DNA of 64,000 nt from Verrucomicrobiales bacterium. Lineage in GTDB: Bacteria; Verrucomicrobiota; Verrucomicrobiia; Verrucomicrobiales; DEV007. The DNA is taken from contig PAAG01000047.1 in assembly GCA_002698785.1 (NCBI GenBank), positions 124,001 through 188,000 on the forward strand, in the 5' to 3' direction. Of this stretch, positions 1-6,932 are shown piece by piece. The notes below the pieces were generated by a model. The model did not search any database. It was not told the DNA's origin and saw nothing but the letters and a program-made list of their open reading frames with translations. The stretch's first letter is position 1. Every line of letters begins with the position of its first letter. Position numbers and translations under genes: made by a program.

Positions 1-810
1 GAAGCCTTCGAGCAAACGGGAGGTCTCGACGAAAGTTTCTCCGGTTGGGGATGGGAAGACATGGACTTTGCCGAGCGTCTTAAAGAACTCCACACCCCGC
101 ATACACTTCCTTTAGTGGGAGTCCACCTGCATCACGAAGAAGACCGGATTCCGAACAAAGAGAATTTCACCCGCTATCGGAACGCTCACTTCGGCGACAC
201 TGATCCGGAGGAAATTGAACGCATCCTGGGTCATACGGTATTTCACAACTATTTGTCGAAGTTTTGTGTGATTCTCTTTGGCGAGAGTTCCCTGATTCCT
301 GAGATCGAACGACTCTGTTCTTCGGATGAGAGAGTCGTGTTTCGTCCGTCACCGATCGATCCCAATACCTTTCCCACCCGTCGTGAACTGGCTCGATCAC
401 TCACTGATCAAGTCATATATTCACTTCGCGCAAATGAAGCTCGTTGGGCCGGATTCGCTTGGAACTTGACATCCCCATTCCCTCTTCCCGCTTCCTACGC
501 TGCTTTTCGCGAGGAAGCCTTGATCAACCTACTCGTTGCTTCCAACTTCCGGATCGTTCTCATCGAACCGGGGCAGGACAAGGAAACGGCAGCGCATCTT
601 CACTATCGGCGTCTCCTGAATCTTCTCACGAATGTCTGTGAAGCCTACGCACGGAATTTCGATATGCTGGTTAAACAACTGCCAGAGGCGGAAGTGACGA
701 TGGACTTGTCCTCCAGCGCACGGAATTGCCTCTCCCATTTTGGCATCGCTCCAAAGGAGGACACGCCCGCTGAGAAATTTACTGCTCCCACGGAATTGTC
801 CGTCCGATGA
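1..810 (+). CDS. Glycosyltransferase, C-terminal part (5' end outside window)
   Basis: The reading frame is open from base 1, so the start lies upstream of the window. The first residues read GGLDESFSGWGWEDMD, which matches the C-terminal galactosyltransferase motif (Glyco_transf_7C) of family-2-like glycosyltransferases, where the acidic ED pair helps bind the metal and the sugar nucleotide. The remaining roughly 220 residues match no family I recognise. It probably transfers a sugar in surface polysaccharide assembly, an inference supported by the sulfotransferase, methyltransferase and pyruvyltransferase genes that follow. Its last 32 bases overlap the end of the convergent sulfotransferase gene. 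The donor and acceptor sugars cannot be read from the sequence. Confidence 0.8.
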   Translation, partial: EAFEQTGGLDESFSGWGWEDMDFAERLKELHTPHTLPLVGVHLHHEEDRIPNKENFTRYRNAHFGDTDPEEIERILGHTVFHNYLSKFCVILFGESSLIPEIERLCSSDERVVFRPSPIDPNTFPTRRELARSLTDQVIYSLRANEARWAGFAWNLTSPFPLPASYAAFREEALINLLVASNFRIVLIEPGQDKETAAHLHYRRLLNLLTNVCEAYARNFDMLVKQLPEAEVTMDLSSSARNCLSHFGIAPKEDTPAEKFTAPTELSVR

Positions 811-1543
811 GTGCGGACAGGCCACTGTTCTTCTCAAAATAGAACTCTTTCAGAAATGATCTCAATCGCGGGCGAATTCTTGTCACTGTCCATTTTCGAC
901 GATGTTGGTGTAGCAAAGGAAGGGTCAGGGGTGGAAGTTCGAGAAACCGGAAAATGGATTTCATTTCCTCTTCGAAATTGTCTCCCAAGTGTTCCGCAAA
1001 AACAAAGTGAATCCGGTCCCGGGGAATGATCCGCAAGGCCCGCTCAAGATGAATCGCATAACAGCCCATCCCCAGAAATCCTTGCCCGAAGCCGATCTTT
1101 TCTGCATTGTCCATTTCCGCTTTCAGGTTCTGTTCCAGAGTTCCTTCCGGTCGGGGAATTGGCCACCGTCCGCGGGGGTGGAGCTGGTTCCAGTGGTTCC
1201 ACGCGCTAATGAGCCGGTCCACCGGGTTTCTCATGCCCACGACGAAGCGGGCATCGGGAGCGGCCTTGGCAATTCGGCCGAGTGCGTTCTCGGCGGCGAA
1301 GTAATTCGGCGTTCCGTCGAGCCTATATCTTTCGGTGCATCCGGCATAGAGAGACTCCACGAATTCAATACCTCGATGATAATGCTGATTGAAAAAATGG
1401 GTTTCCTTCGGGTAGGTGCTGCGGTCGAGGTCATGCCAGTCGGAGGGTTCGGAAATTTCCGGATGAAGGATGAGGCTTTCGAATAGGGACGAGGTGGCAC
1501 ATTTTTGAAATCCGGGAATATAGAGATTAGGTATCGAACTCAT
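779..1543 (-). CDS. Sulfotransferase domain protein (PAPS-dependent)
   Basis: This 254-residue protein has the two signatures of the sulfotransferase superfamily: a 5'-phosphosulfate loop near residues 10-21 (PGFQKCATSSLF) and a 3'-phosphate-binding segment near residues 105-115 (RNPVDRLISAW). DGTPNY near 76-81 also fits the family. It should move sulfate from PAPS to a hydroxyl, presumably on a surface glycan given the neighbours. I chose the ATG at 1543 because AAGGA lies five bases before it; an in-frame ATG at 1597 would add 18 poorly conserved residues. The chosen start shares bases with the start of the divergent methyltransferase gene, and the 3' end overlaps the glycosyltransferase. 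Confidence 0.85.
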   Translation of the reverse strand: MSSIPNLYIPGFQKCATSSLFESLILHPEISEPSDWHDLDRSTYPKETHFFNQHYHRGIEFVESLYAGCTERYRLDGTPNYFAAENALGRIAKAAPDARFVVGMRNPVDRLISAWNHWNQLHPRGRWPIPRPEGTLEQNLKAEMDNAEKIGFGQGFLGMGCYAIHLERALRIIPRDRIHFVFAEHLGDNFEEEMKSIFRFLELPPLTLPLLHQHRRKWTVTRIRPRLRSFLKEFYFEKNSGLSALIGRTIPWEQ

Positions 1544-2123
1544 GAATCCTTCATCTAACGAATCAGCGGTCTCCTGGGTGGACAAGTATGAATTCACGAA
1601 AGATTGGTTTTCTAATCGGGAAAGTGACTGGTGGGAATCCTTTGGATACTTGTCTGCAGGTACGGTTCACGCGATGGAGATAGGTTCCCTGGAAGGTCGG
1701 TCGGCGATGTGGATGCTCGAACATCTCCTGGTTCAACAGGAGTCTACGCTAACGTGCATCGATTTGTTTAGCAATCCCGTGGTCGAGGCGCGGTTCGACA
1801 CCAATCTTCAAGCGAGCGGAAAGGCACACAAAGTAACGAAATTGTCCGGCCCGTCGTGGACCCACCTTCGGAATCTCCGGCCCGGCCAATTCGACCTGAT
1901 ATACATCGACGGTTCTCACCACGGCCGGGATGTGCTGGAAGATGGTGTGCTTTCGTTTCGCCTAGTCAAACCGGGCGGATTCCTTATCTTTGACGACTAC
2001 CCCTGGCGGAACGAAGATCATTCGGTATATCCGAAGGATGCCATCGACGCCTTTTTGTATCTCTATCGGGACGACGTACGCGTCTTGCAGAAGAAATGGC
2101 AGGTGTTTCTTCAAAAAATGTGA
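1542..2123 (+). CDS. Class I SAM-dependent methyltransferase
   Basis: The 193-residue product has a glycine-containing SAM-binding segment near residues 45-58 (MEIGSLEGRSAMW), then YIDGSHHGRD near 121-130 and KPGGFLIFDDY near 143-153. This order is typical of the Methyltransf_24-type enzymes common in polysaccharide and cephalosporin-hydroxylase-like groups. It probably methylates a sugar or glycan precursor. There is no membrane segment or signal peptide. The start codon overlaps the start of the divergent sulfotransferase gene within CATG, and the 3' end overlaps the convergent pyruvyltransferase by 13 bases. The substrate is unknown. Confidence 0.8.
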   Translation: MNPSSNESAVSWVDKYEFTKDWFSNRESDWWESFGYLSAGTVHAMEIGSLEGRSAMWMLEHLLVQQESTLTCIDLFSNPVVEARFDTNLQASGKAHKVTKLSGPSWTHLRNLRPGQFDLIYIDGSHHGRDVLEDGVLSFRLVKPGGFLIFDDYPWRNEDHSVYPKDAIDAFLYLYRDDVRVLQKKWQVFLQKM

Positions 2124-2953
2124 TTCCCCATTTTGTCTTTTCGCAAGTGGCCGCACCGCTCTTCGATGGTACGCTTCACGTGCTCCCGATATTCGCGGAT
2201 GTCGTAGCGGTGTTTCTCGGGATCGAGGGAAAGTTCCGGGCAGGCGTCAGGGAGAACCTGTCTCACTTGTGGGGGCAATGCGGTCAGTCTACCTTCGATG
2301 GTGATATGGTCCTGCACGAAGATGACGGCCTTCCCCATTCCCAAGGCCGGAAGCGCGATATGAATTCGGCTTGTGATGACAAGTTCGGCCCGGCTCATCC
2401 ACCGGTGCCTGCGCGCACATTCGCGGACTCGTTCTTCCTGAGACAGGGTAAAGTCGACCACGTTGGTTCCCCACTGGACGGAACCCGCAATCTGTGTCTG
2501 GACGCGGTAGTGTGGGTTGCCCGACTGGAACAGGCGGGGATCCACGTCGACCATGAGGATGGAACCGGGGACTTCTTCCTCGATCGGTTCGCACAGGATA
2601 GTCGGGCATCCGGTGAAACTGGACTGAAGTCCGGCGGCCCGGCATCGCTCCAGGGAATCGGTATCCCGGCAGCCGATCGGTTCGTGGGAGCTTAGGAAGG
2701 CTACTTTGTCCGAGTCCGATAGCAGCATCGGATCGAACCATCCCGCCAAGAAGAGCGGTCTGACCGACTCGTGAATGGGCAGAGCTTCCCTCGTGACGAA
2801 CCCGTTGACGATGAGGTCGGTGACTTCGCCTTTGTAGTTAGCAGCGCCGTCCCTCCACACGAATGCCGCTTTCTCTCCCAGGTATCGGGCGAGGACGTAA
2901 CTCTGGAAGTCGTCTCCAATGTTATTGGTGCGGTAGGAATAGAGGCCAATCAT
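2111..2953 (-). CDS. Polysaccharide pyruvyl transferase family protein
   Basis: The 280-residue protein carries the family's N-terminal RTNNIGDDFQ (8-17), PIGCRD (92-97) and the C-terminal SRIHIALPALGMGK (195-208), which forms part of the phosphoenolpyruvate and nucleotide-sugar binding region in CsaB/WcaK-like enzymes. Such enzymes add pyruvate ketals to sugars of exopolysaccharides or cell-wall polymers. Its start overlaps the stop of the upstream gene as ATGA, so the two are probably translated together. At 280 residues it is shorter than many members (about 300-380), but the key motifs are present. Confidence 0.82.
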   Translation of the reverse strand: MIGLYSYRTNNIGDDFQSYVLARYLGEKAAFVWRDGAANYKGEVTDLIVNGFVTREALPIHESVRPLFLAGWFDPMLLSDSDKVAFLSSHEPIGCRDTDSLERCRAAGLQSSFTGCPTILCEPIEEEVPGSILMVDVDPRLFQSGNPHYRVQTQIAGSVQWGTNVVDFTLSQEERVRECARRHRWMSRAELVITSRIHIALPALGMGKAVIFVQDHITIEGRLTALPPQVRQVLPDACPELSLDPEKHRYDIREYREHVKRTIEERCGHLRKDKMGNHIF

Positions 2954-3705
2954 CTCACGTCGATATCGGTTACGTCACAGTCAAAATACAAAAGCCGATT
3001 GGGGTTGTTCACCTTCGCCTGGTGCTCTTCGGTGCGCAGGCAGTCCACTTTGCGGTTGTAGGCGCAAGCGAGGAACTGCGATCCGGTCTGGAGGCAAACC
3101 ACCTTGGCGGCAGAGCTGACGATATCGCAATAATCGTAAATGGTGCGGTAGGTGATCGATTCGAACTCGCGGGCAACAGGGAGCGGCTCGAATCCACGCA
3201 CCTTGAGATCGTAATTCTCGCGAATCAAGGCGGTGGCGTTTGGATAGTGTCTGCGAACGTAATCCGTGACATTCTCGAAACTGTCGCGGCCTCCGGCGAG
3301 CCGGTAAGAGGAAATGTTCAGGTCCAGCAGGATCTTGTCTTTCAGGACCGGGTTGGACCGGGGATGGTAGAAGAGCCGGATGATCCGGTCCTCCTTGGAA
3401 AAGTCATCTCGTTTCAGAATGCCCGGATTGAACTCGTTTCGTTTAAACGGCTTATCTTCCCTGATGATGCCGTCGACAACGTCGTCTTCCTCAGGCACTT
3501 TCTCGCCAGAAATATAGGGATTTTTGTGGAAGAGAAATTCGAAAGCCTCGCGATTGCTCTTGAGCTGGCTCGTACTAGCAACATAGACTTTGTAGCCCAG
3601 TAGGTGGTACAACCTTGCTCGGGCAGTCCTTTCCACGCCTTCCCCGACTGCGGTGTGAGGGAGCAAAACGACCTTTCTTTGAGGTTGGTTTATTCGAGAG
3701 TTCAA
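2950..3705 (-). CDS. Hypothetical protein, probable glycan-cluster glycosyltransferase-like
   Basis: The 251-residue product has no domain I can name with confidence. VVCLQTGSQFLACAYNRKV near residues 200-220 resembles the acceptor-side 'T(G/D)xxH(L/F)A' segment of GT9/heptosyltransferase-like folds, and LLPHTAVGEG near the N-terminus looks like a Rossmann-type first strand. It is coupled by a 4-base ATGA overlap to the pyruvyltransferase gene, so a role in polysaccharide modification is likely. The start is uncertain: a TTG at 3705 is the first candidate after an in-frame stop, with no clear ribosome binding site, and a TTG at the LLPHT position would also be possible. Confidence 0.65.
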   Translation of the reverse strand: MNSRINQPQRKVVLLPHTAVGEGVERTARARLYHLLGYKVYVASTSQLKSNREAFEFLFHKNPYISGEKVPEEDDVVDGIIREDKPFKRNEFNPGILKRDDFSKEDRIIRLFYHPRSNPVLKDKILLDLNISSYRLAGGRDSFENVTDYVRRHYPNATALIRENYDLKVRGFEPLPVAREFESITYRTIYDYCDIVSSAAKVVCLQTGSQFLACAYNRKVDCLRTEEHQAKVNNPNRLLYFDCDVTDIDVR

Positions 3706-3789
3706 TGTCGGTAGAGACTAGCGACACCTTTGACTGGTATTCAAGGTTTTCTCCACCTGGAAGCTGAATCATTGCGATTTATCGGGCAA

Positions 3790-4165
3790 TTAGGTAATCA
3801 GTTGATTCAGAAAAGCCCGGAACTTCTCGTCCTGAAACCGCTTGCGCCAGTTCCACACTTCCTTGGAGATCAGTCGGGAGAAGAATTCCCGGATGTCTTT
3901 GTCCGCTTCGCCGAGTGGCACCAGCACATGTCTTTTTTTTCGCTTCCAACACACCACTCAGGTGTAGGATCACCAGGGTCGCAAATTGCTCTTCGGCAAA
4001 GGTGATTGGGCTCGTACGTATATCGGGTGCCGGTTCTCTAATGCGCAACAAATCGGGAGAATCGTAGACACGGGACCAAATTTTTCGGTAATTCTCGACA
4101 CCGGAAACCACCCTCTATCCGACTGGCCTTCGCATCGAGTTGAACAGAACGCGCAGATTACTCAA
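3790..4165 (-). pseudogene. Broken small gene of the polysaccharide cluster
   Basis: Read on the minus strand, a TTG at 4165 preceded by a strong purine-rich site (GGGAGAAGAG at about 4168-4178) opens MSNLRVLFNSMRRPVG, meets an in-frame TAG, continues in the same frame as VVSGVENYRKIWSRVYDSP and on to HLSGVLEA. At a run of eight A (forward T run 3931-3938) the sense continues in another frame as HVLVPLGEADKDIREFF and ends in LNQLIT with a TAA at 3790-3792. One stop plus one frameshift therefore break an otherwise coherent protein of about 125 residues. I cannot name its family. It lies upstream of, and in the same direction as, the polysaccharide genes. Confidence 0.55.
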
Positions 4166-4167
4166 AT

Positions 4168-4178
4168 TCTCTTCTCCC
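4168..4178 (-). promoter_or_regulatory. Ribosome binding site of the broken gene
   Basis: The purine stretch GGGAGAAGAG on the minus strand ends a few bases before a TTG codon. It supports the view that 3790-4165 was once a translated gene. Immediately upstream (4179-4341) I see no coding sequence. Confidence 0.4.
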
Positions 4179-4341
4179 TAATTATCCCCCGGTTTTTTAT
4201 ACACCGCTTTTATACACGAAAGCCCAATTTTCGCGCAAAACCACGCAAAGAGAGCGGATTAACCTGAGAGAGACATGATCGCAAACCACTTATATTCAGC
4301 AATTTGCAAAGGAATGAAAAATCCTAAAAACTGAGCTAGCG

Positions 4342-4383
4342 AGAACCTGAATCTAGCGCGTCTACCAATTCCGCCACGTGAGC
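4342..4383 (-). tRNA. tRNA-Leu gene fragment (5' part only, anticodon CAG)
   Basis: On the minus strand, starting at 4383, the sequence reads as the 5' side of a bacterial tRNA-Leu: a 7-base acceptor strand (GCTCACG), the D-arm GGCGGAATTGGTAGACGC, and an anticodon loop TTCAGGT. The expected 3' anticodon-stem strand TCTAG is broken after TCT, and no variable arm, T-arm (GGTTCAA) or closing acceptor strand follows within the next 100 bases. It is therefore a non-functional remnant of about 42 nt, probably left by recombination at a tRNA gene, a common target for integrating elements. Confidence 0.75.
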
Positions 4384-4490
4384 AGCGACGAAAAGCGGGC
4401 CGTAAGAAACACGGAAACCCAGTAAAGACAAACGCTTTTATTTGATCCCGACAGAAAGCCTCTCCACCTTATGTTGAGCAATCGCGATCA

Positions 4491-5198
4491 GTGAAACTTT
4501 CCTCACTAACATACTGGCCCGACATGGTATTCCGAGGTGCAGCAGAAAATATGGCACTCGACCAGGCAATATTTGAGCACACCCAGAAAACTGGTGACGC
4601 CTTTTTTCGATCCTATTGCTGGAACGCACCAGCTGTGACTGTTGGCTACTTTCATCGTTTCGCGCCGAGGGAATACTTGCACGATCCGGCACGTGGCCCC
4701 GTCCGCCGCTTTACCGGAGGCGGAAAGGTCGAGCACGGAGAAGATCTCACTTTTCTTCTCACACTTCCCGCAGGCTCCGAGCTCTCGTCGTTAAATGCGA
4801 CAGACAGATACCAGTGGATCCACCAAATCGTGGCCGATTGTCTGAACAATTTTGGAGCGACAGTCCTTCTGGAGCAAAGGTCCCAACCACTCGCCACTGG
4901 CCCCTGCTTTGAAAACACGGTCGGGTGGGATCTCGTTGATCCAGGTTCTGGGAAAAAAGTTGGGGGAGGCGCGCAACGGCGCTCAGCCGGCCATGTCATA
5001 CACCAAGGGAGCATCCGCGTTCCATCAAAACTCCGCCTACCCGACGCAGATTGGATTCAAGAATTCCTCCAACAGCTTTCTGAAGAGGTCCGACTGACAA
5101 ATGAAATCACGGAATCCAAGTTATTGATGGACGCGGAGACTACACTTGAAAGCCGCTATGCCAGGAAAGAATGGAACGAACTGGCCCGTGGCAATTGA
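4491..5198 (+). CDS. Lipoate/octanoate transferase family protein (BPL/LPL fold)
   Basis: The 235-residue protein has the biotin/lipoate ligase fold motifs: RRFTGGGKVEHGEDLTFLL (72-90), which is the (R)RxSGGGxVxHxxxxL loop, and KKVGGGAQRR (155-164) followed by HQGSI (171-175). Cys139 in GPCFENT sits where LipM-type octanoyltransferases carry their acyl-accepting cysteine, so transfer of an octanoyl or lipoyl group to a lipoyl-domain protein such as GcvH is likely. A ligase role cannot be excluded. The start is a GTG at 4491; the next Met at 4524 would remove residues upstream of the conserved core. It stands alone, 110 bases before the next gene. Confidence 0.8.
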   Translation: MKLSSLTYWPDMVFRGAAENMALDQAIFEHTQKTGDAFFRSYCWNAPAVTVGYFHRFAPREYLHDPARGPVRRFTGGGKVEHGEDLTFLLTLPAGSELSSLNATDRYQWIHQIVADCLNNFGATVLLEQRSQPLATGPCFENTVGWDLVDPGSGKKVGGGAQRRSAGHVIHQGSIRVPSKLRLPDADWIQEFLQQLSEEVRLTNEITESKLLMDAETTLESRYARKEWNELARGN

Positions 5199-5308
5199 CA
5201 AAATTGGTGTGTGACATTCAAATTTTTATGGTAATAAGGCCTTTCGGTGATCTTTGGACTCCCTTGAAATAAGGAATTCTTAACCAACGACGCCGGTAGT
5301 GGGAGATT

Positions 5309-6895
5309 ATGCAGAGTTGGTTTAGTTTCGAATTGGATGGCGAACCTTGCCGCGTAGAAAGCGAAGACACGCACCTGTCGCTAGCGTCCTTCCTTTCCCA
5401 ACTCGACCCCTGCTTTTCCTCATTTGCGCATCACAACCCGTGGCACAACAGCAAGCTGATTGTCATTGGCGATATCGAAAACGAGAGCCACAGATTTCGA
5501 GTGGCCGACGCAGGTCTCTTGATGATGCCCATGCTCGCAGGCAGGCAAGTCTGGACCCCAGAGGGAATTCGCAATGTCGAGCCGGACCATCCTGTAAACC
5601 TTGCTCTTCAAAAGGGAAACTTCGAAAGCGGAACAGAGCGCGAAGATGCTCTCATTACCCTGATGTTCGAAGGATATTACCGCCCGGACCTGCGCCGCCA
5701 GGGGCAAATATCGGACCAATTCGACGCAATCAACACACGCACAGCAAACGTGCCAGCCATTCGAAACGCTGCCGCCCAGGTTTTTGCCTCCACCGAACAA
5801 CTCCGCCACGAAGCAGCACAGAAGGCAGAGCGCAGCGGACAGGAAAGCACCGTCTGGACCGGGAAGAAGGACATCTTCGGAGACCGATTTACCAAACGAC
5901 TTTTCCAGATCAACGAGCGCACAACGCTGAACTACGTCGACAAATCGAAACGACGCTTTTATCGACCGGGAACACTTGTCGAGATGATGCGATTGAAAGC
6001 AGAGTATCCCAGCGCTCAGATCGTAGCAGGAGGGACGGGCCTTACCCGCTTAGGAAAGTCAGTCGAGTTTTCCAATCTCATTTCCCTCGAAGGAGTGAAG
6101 GAATTGAATGAGATCATCACGACTGAAGATGCTTGGGAGATTGGCTCGGCAATTTCATTGACCCAAATAGCAGAGAAGATCGGAAGAGAGTTGACATCCT
6201 TTAACAAGATCCTCCGACGTTTTGGTTCCCGAGCAATTCGAAACCGAGCAACTCTTGGTGGTTATCTCGCAACCGCTTGGCCATACGGACAGCTCGCTCC
6301 TCTCTTGATCGCCCTCAATGCACGCGTCATTCTCCTGTCGCAGGACGGAGAACGGGACGCCCCCATTTCTCAATTCTATCGCGAGGACGGTGGCACGATC
6401 ACCACTCCCGGAGAGATCATTCGCAGCGTGATAATACCCCGAGCAAATGCAGGAATCCTCGCCGCACGTGGAATTACATCTCGTTTGTGTGACGTCTATT
6501 GCGCAGCCCCGAAACGGACCATGAGCCAGTCGTATGCGACGGGAGCCTTTGCTGTGGAACTCCGCGACAAAACAATCGTGAAGGCATGGATCGCCTATTC
6601 AGGAATTGCGAAATCTCCCGTTAGAGTGCGCGAAGTTGAAGAAGCTCTCACCGGTAAGCCATGGACGGAGAGCACAGTCTTCAGCATTCTCCCAATCCTG
6701 AACCAGGCGGTACAAGTGGAGGACGCCGATGCTTCGGATACGCTTACCGACTATCGAAAACAGCTAATCGTAACCCTGTTCCAGAAATTCTATTACCAGC
6801 ACCCTACCCCGAGCAGCACTGATCCTGTGTCATTGACGGCAACTGGCGAGTTTGCCAAACTCAGCCAACCATTTTTTGATTCGTTATCCTCGTGA
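5309..6895 (+). CDS. Xanthine dehydrogenase small-subunit-like protein, iron-sulfur ligands missing
   Basis: The 528-residue protein has the layout of XdhA: a ferredoxin-like N-terminal part (about 1-75), a four-helix part (about 76-165), a linker, then a FAD domain (about 210-500) with VAGGTGLTRL (239-248) and IRNRATLGGYL (310-320). Functional XdhA proteins use eight cysteines to hold two [2Fe-2S] clusters. Here the first 200 residues contain only Cys14 and Cys35, neither in a ligand motif, so both clusters should be absent. In the FAD domain the usual LGGN is LGGY. The partner gene follows 37 bases later. An ancestral electron-transfer role seems lost or changed; the present substrate is unknown. 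The start ATG is preceded by GGGAG. Confidence 0.75.
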   Translation: MQSWFSFELDGEPCRVESEDTHLSLASFLSQLDPCFSSFAHHNPWHNSKLIVIGDIENESHRFRVADAGLLMMPMLAGRQVWTPEGIRNVEPDHPVNLALQKGNFESGTEREDALITLMFEGYYRPDLRRQGQISDQFDAINTRTANVPAIRNAAAQVFASTEQLRHEAAQKAERSGQESTVWTGKKDIFGDRFTKRLFQINERTTLNYVDKSKRRFYRPGTLVEMMRLKAEYPSAQIVAGGTGLTRLGKSVEFSNLISLEGVKELNEIITTEDAWEIGSAISLTQIAEKIGRELTSFNKILRRFGSRAIRNRATLGGYLATAWPYGQLAPLLIALNARVILLSQDGERDAPISQFYREDGGTITTPGEIIRSVIIPRANAGILAARGITSRLCDVYCAAPKRTMSQSYATGAFAVELRDKTIVKAWIAYSGIAKSPVRVREVEEALTGKPWTESTVFSILPILNQAVQVEDADASDTLTDYRKQLIVTLFQKFYYQHPTPSSTDPVSLTATGEFAKLSQPFFDSLSS

Positions 6896-6932
6896 ATTGC
6901 TGTTTCAGCTCCGGCAGTTCTATCCCGTCTCC

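Noticed and set aside
2096-2695. 199-codon plus-strand ORF across the pyruvyltransferase gene
   Set aside because: The minus-strand frame holds all pyruvyltransferase motifs; the plus-strand frame shows none.
4342-4383. Group I intron within tRNA-Leu as explanation for the broken tRNA
   Set aside because: The break lies in the 3' strand of the anticodon stem, not in the loop, and no 3' half of the tRNA appears downstream.
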